Assembly: GCA_026989995.1 (NCBI GenBank) | Contig: JALSIO010000146.1 | Coordinates: 1 to 5,175 of the forward strand | Direction: 5' to 3' | DNA: 5,175 nucleotides | Source: Myxococcales bacterium | GTDB lineage: Bacteria; Myxococcota_A; UBA9160; JALSIO01 | Shown here: piece by piece, positions 4,248 through 5,175 of the stretch | How positions within the stretch are numbered: the stretch's first letter is position 1 | Layout of the letters: each line of letters opens with the position of its first letter | Notes under the pieces: generated by a model | What the model saw: only the letters and a program-made list of their open reading frames with translations | Told to the model about the DNA's origin: nothing | The model's database searches: none | Translations under genes and position numbers: made by a program

Positions 4248-5175
4248 GTGCGGCTCGCGAAACCCTGGATCTCGGCCCTCGCGCTCGTGGCCCTCCTCGC
4301 GCCGCTCGCGGCCTCGGCGGGCGACGGCGTCGTGGAGATCAACCAGGCCCGCGCGCTGGCGGGCGCGGGCCCCGGCGACCCGCCGGGATTCCCGGTGACC
4401 CTGCGCCAGGGGAGCTACCGGCTCACCAGCGATCTCCTCGTGCCCCCCGGGACGAACGGAATCGAGATCGTCGGAAACCAGCCCGACGCGGCGACGATCG
4501 ACCTCAACGGCTTCCAGCTCCGGCAATCCAGCTCCAGCGGGACCGGAATCGTCATGACCAACTCCAGCGGCGATCTCTGGGTGCACGGCGGACGCATCAG
4601 CGGCTTCGGCCTCGCCCTCGATGCCAGCGCCGTGGACTTCCGCTCGCCGGTCCGGTTCGAGGATCTCCAGGTGGATTCGCGCAATGGCATCCGCTGCAAC
4701 CAGTGCCAGGTCCGAAACGTCGACTTCGTGGGCAACAGCGACGGGATCGCCATCGAGGCGACGGGCGAGGGCCTGCAGGTCATCGACACGTTCATCCGGC
4801 GCGGTCTGGTCGGGATCCGCTGCGGCGACCACTGCTTCGTGGCGCGCTCGACCCTCCGCGGTTTCGGCGCGAACTTCCAACTCGGCGCCGGCGTCGGAAT
4901 CGAGGCCGGGAACGAGGCGCACATCGCCGACAGCACCGTCGAAGGCTGGGCGGAAGGGCCCGGCATCGTCTGTGGGGAAGGCTGCACCGTGCGGCGGACG
5001 GACGTCACCGGAAGCGCGCAGCAGGGCATCGTGGCCGGGCGCCAGTCGGTCCTCCAGGACGTGAAGGCGCGGGCGAACGGCGGTCACGGCATCGAGGTCG
5101 GCCGCGACGCCATCGTGAGCGGCTGCATGGCGGTCGGCAACGGGGGTGACGGCATCACGACCGATACGTCCGCCA
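4248..5175 (+). CDS. Secreted right-handed parallel beta-helix repeat protein, 3' partial
   Basis: The frame starts at GTG 4248 and is open to the window end (309 codons). Residues 1-24 form a clear Sec signal peptide (MRLAKPW, hydrophobic core, cleavage after ASA). Residues ~50-90 (FPVTLRQGSYRLTSDL, then ATIDLNGFQL) match the N-terminal cap common in pectate-lyase-like beta-helix proteins. From ~100 onward, short Gly-Ile turns recur at residues 100, 147, 166, 189, 217, 239, 260, 281 and 302. The last four are exactly 21 residues apart, one helix coil each. Three turns carry paired Cys (150/153, 192/196, 242/246). The start is supported by GGTGAG at 4230-4235, about 12 bases upstream, and by the signal peptide beginning there. 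Known members bind or cut polysaccharides or act as surface proteins; no catalytic motif is identifiable here. The gene is divergent from the kinase gene across a shared operator candidate, so it is a possible target of the two-component system. Confidence 0.9.
   Translation, partial: MRLAKPWISALALVALLAPLAASAGDGVVEINQARALAGAGPGDPPGFPVTLRQGSYRLTSDLLVPPGTNGIEIVGNQPDAATIDLNGFQLRQSSSSGTGIVMTNSSGDLWVHGGRISGFGLALDASAVDFRSPVRFEDLQVDSRNGIRCNQCQVRNVDFVGNSDGIAIEATGEGLQVIDTFIRRGLVGIRCGDHCFVARSTLRGFGANFQLGAGVGIEAGNEAHIADSTVEGWAEGPGIVCGEGCTVRRTDVTGSAQQGIVAGRQSVLQDVKARANGGHGIEVGRDAIVSGCMAVGNGGDGITTDTSA

Noticed and set aside
4058..4342. Kinase start at 4342 giving 707 residues
   Set aside because: The added 95 residues run through the operator and the divergent gene, look random, and would bury the signal peptide that begins at 4057.
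2187..5087. 966-codon open frame on the minus strand
   Set aside because: Its translation is Arg/Gly/Ala/Pro-rich with no domain and crosses the kinase gene and the antisense of the beta-helix gene; it is an artefact of high GC content.
1..5175. CRISPR array, tRNA, rRNA, insertion sequence or phage genes
   Set aside because: No regularly spaced direct repeats, cloverleaf, rRNA motifs, transposase or phage proteins were seen on either strand.

Overview
This high-GC window (strong G/C bias at third codon positions) carries five protein-coding units and several regulatory signals. The gene mix suggests a selenocysteine-using, Gram-negative, environmental bacterium of the Myxococcota / Desulfobacterota / Binatota kind. 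The mix is a membrane-anchored redoxin with in-frame UGA, a formylglycine-type sulfatase remnant, a NarX/NarL-like two-component pair and a secreted parallel beta-helix protein. That placement is inference from gene content, not from a marker gene.

Left part (1-1299, plus strand). A 5'-truncated gene for a thioredoxin/AhpC-like protein runs to 662. Its active site reads W-UGA-P-Y-C. The frame is uninterrupted on both sides of the UGA, and a hairpin matching the bacterial SECIS model starts 8 nt after it, so I read it as a selenoprotein with a UxxC redox centre. After a strong hairpin in the gap comes a sulfatase gene cut to 170 codons. It keeps the C-x-P-S-R signature but has lost a metal-binding Asp and about two thirds of its length. 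It is probably a pseudogene or a misjoin.

Middle (1300-1590). There is no gene here. The stretch is rich in dyads, including a 17-bp hairpin, and leads into the promoter of the next gene.

Right part (1591-5175). A NarL/LuxR-type response regulator (plus) and a 7-TM sensor kinase of the HisKA_3 class (minus) lie tail to tail, and their coding ends overlap by 11 bp. An 18-bp palindrome (ATCGCCCGATCGGGCGAT) sits just upstream of the kinase gene, and a 17/18 copy sits just upstream of the regulator gene. Both genes lack a Shine-Dalgarno sequence and have a -10-like hexamer 6-7 nt before the ATG, so both may be leaderless. The palindrome on the kinase side also lies between the kinase and a divergent plus-strand unit: a possible 28-codon ORF and a secreted right-handed beta-helix protein that runs off the window. 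The simplest model is that the regulator controls its own gene, the kinase gene and perhaps the beta-helix gene through the shared operator.

The most unusual items are the UGA/bSECIS redoxin and the convergent two-component pair with matching operators at both outer ends.
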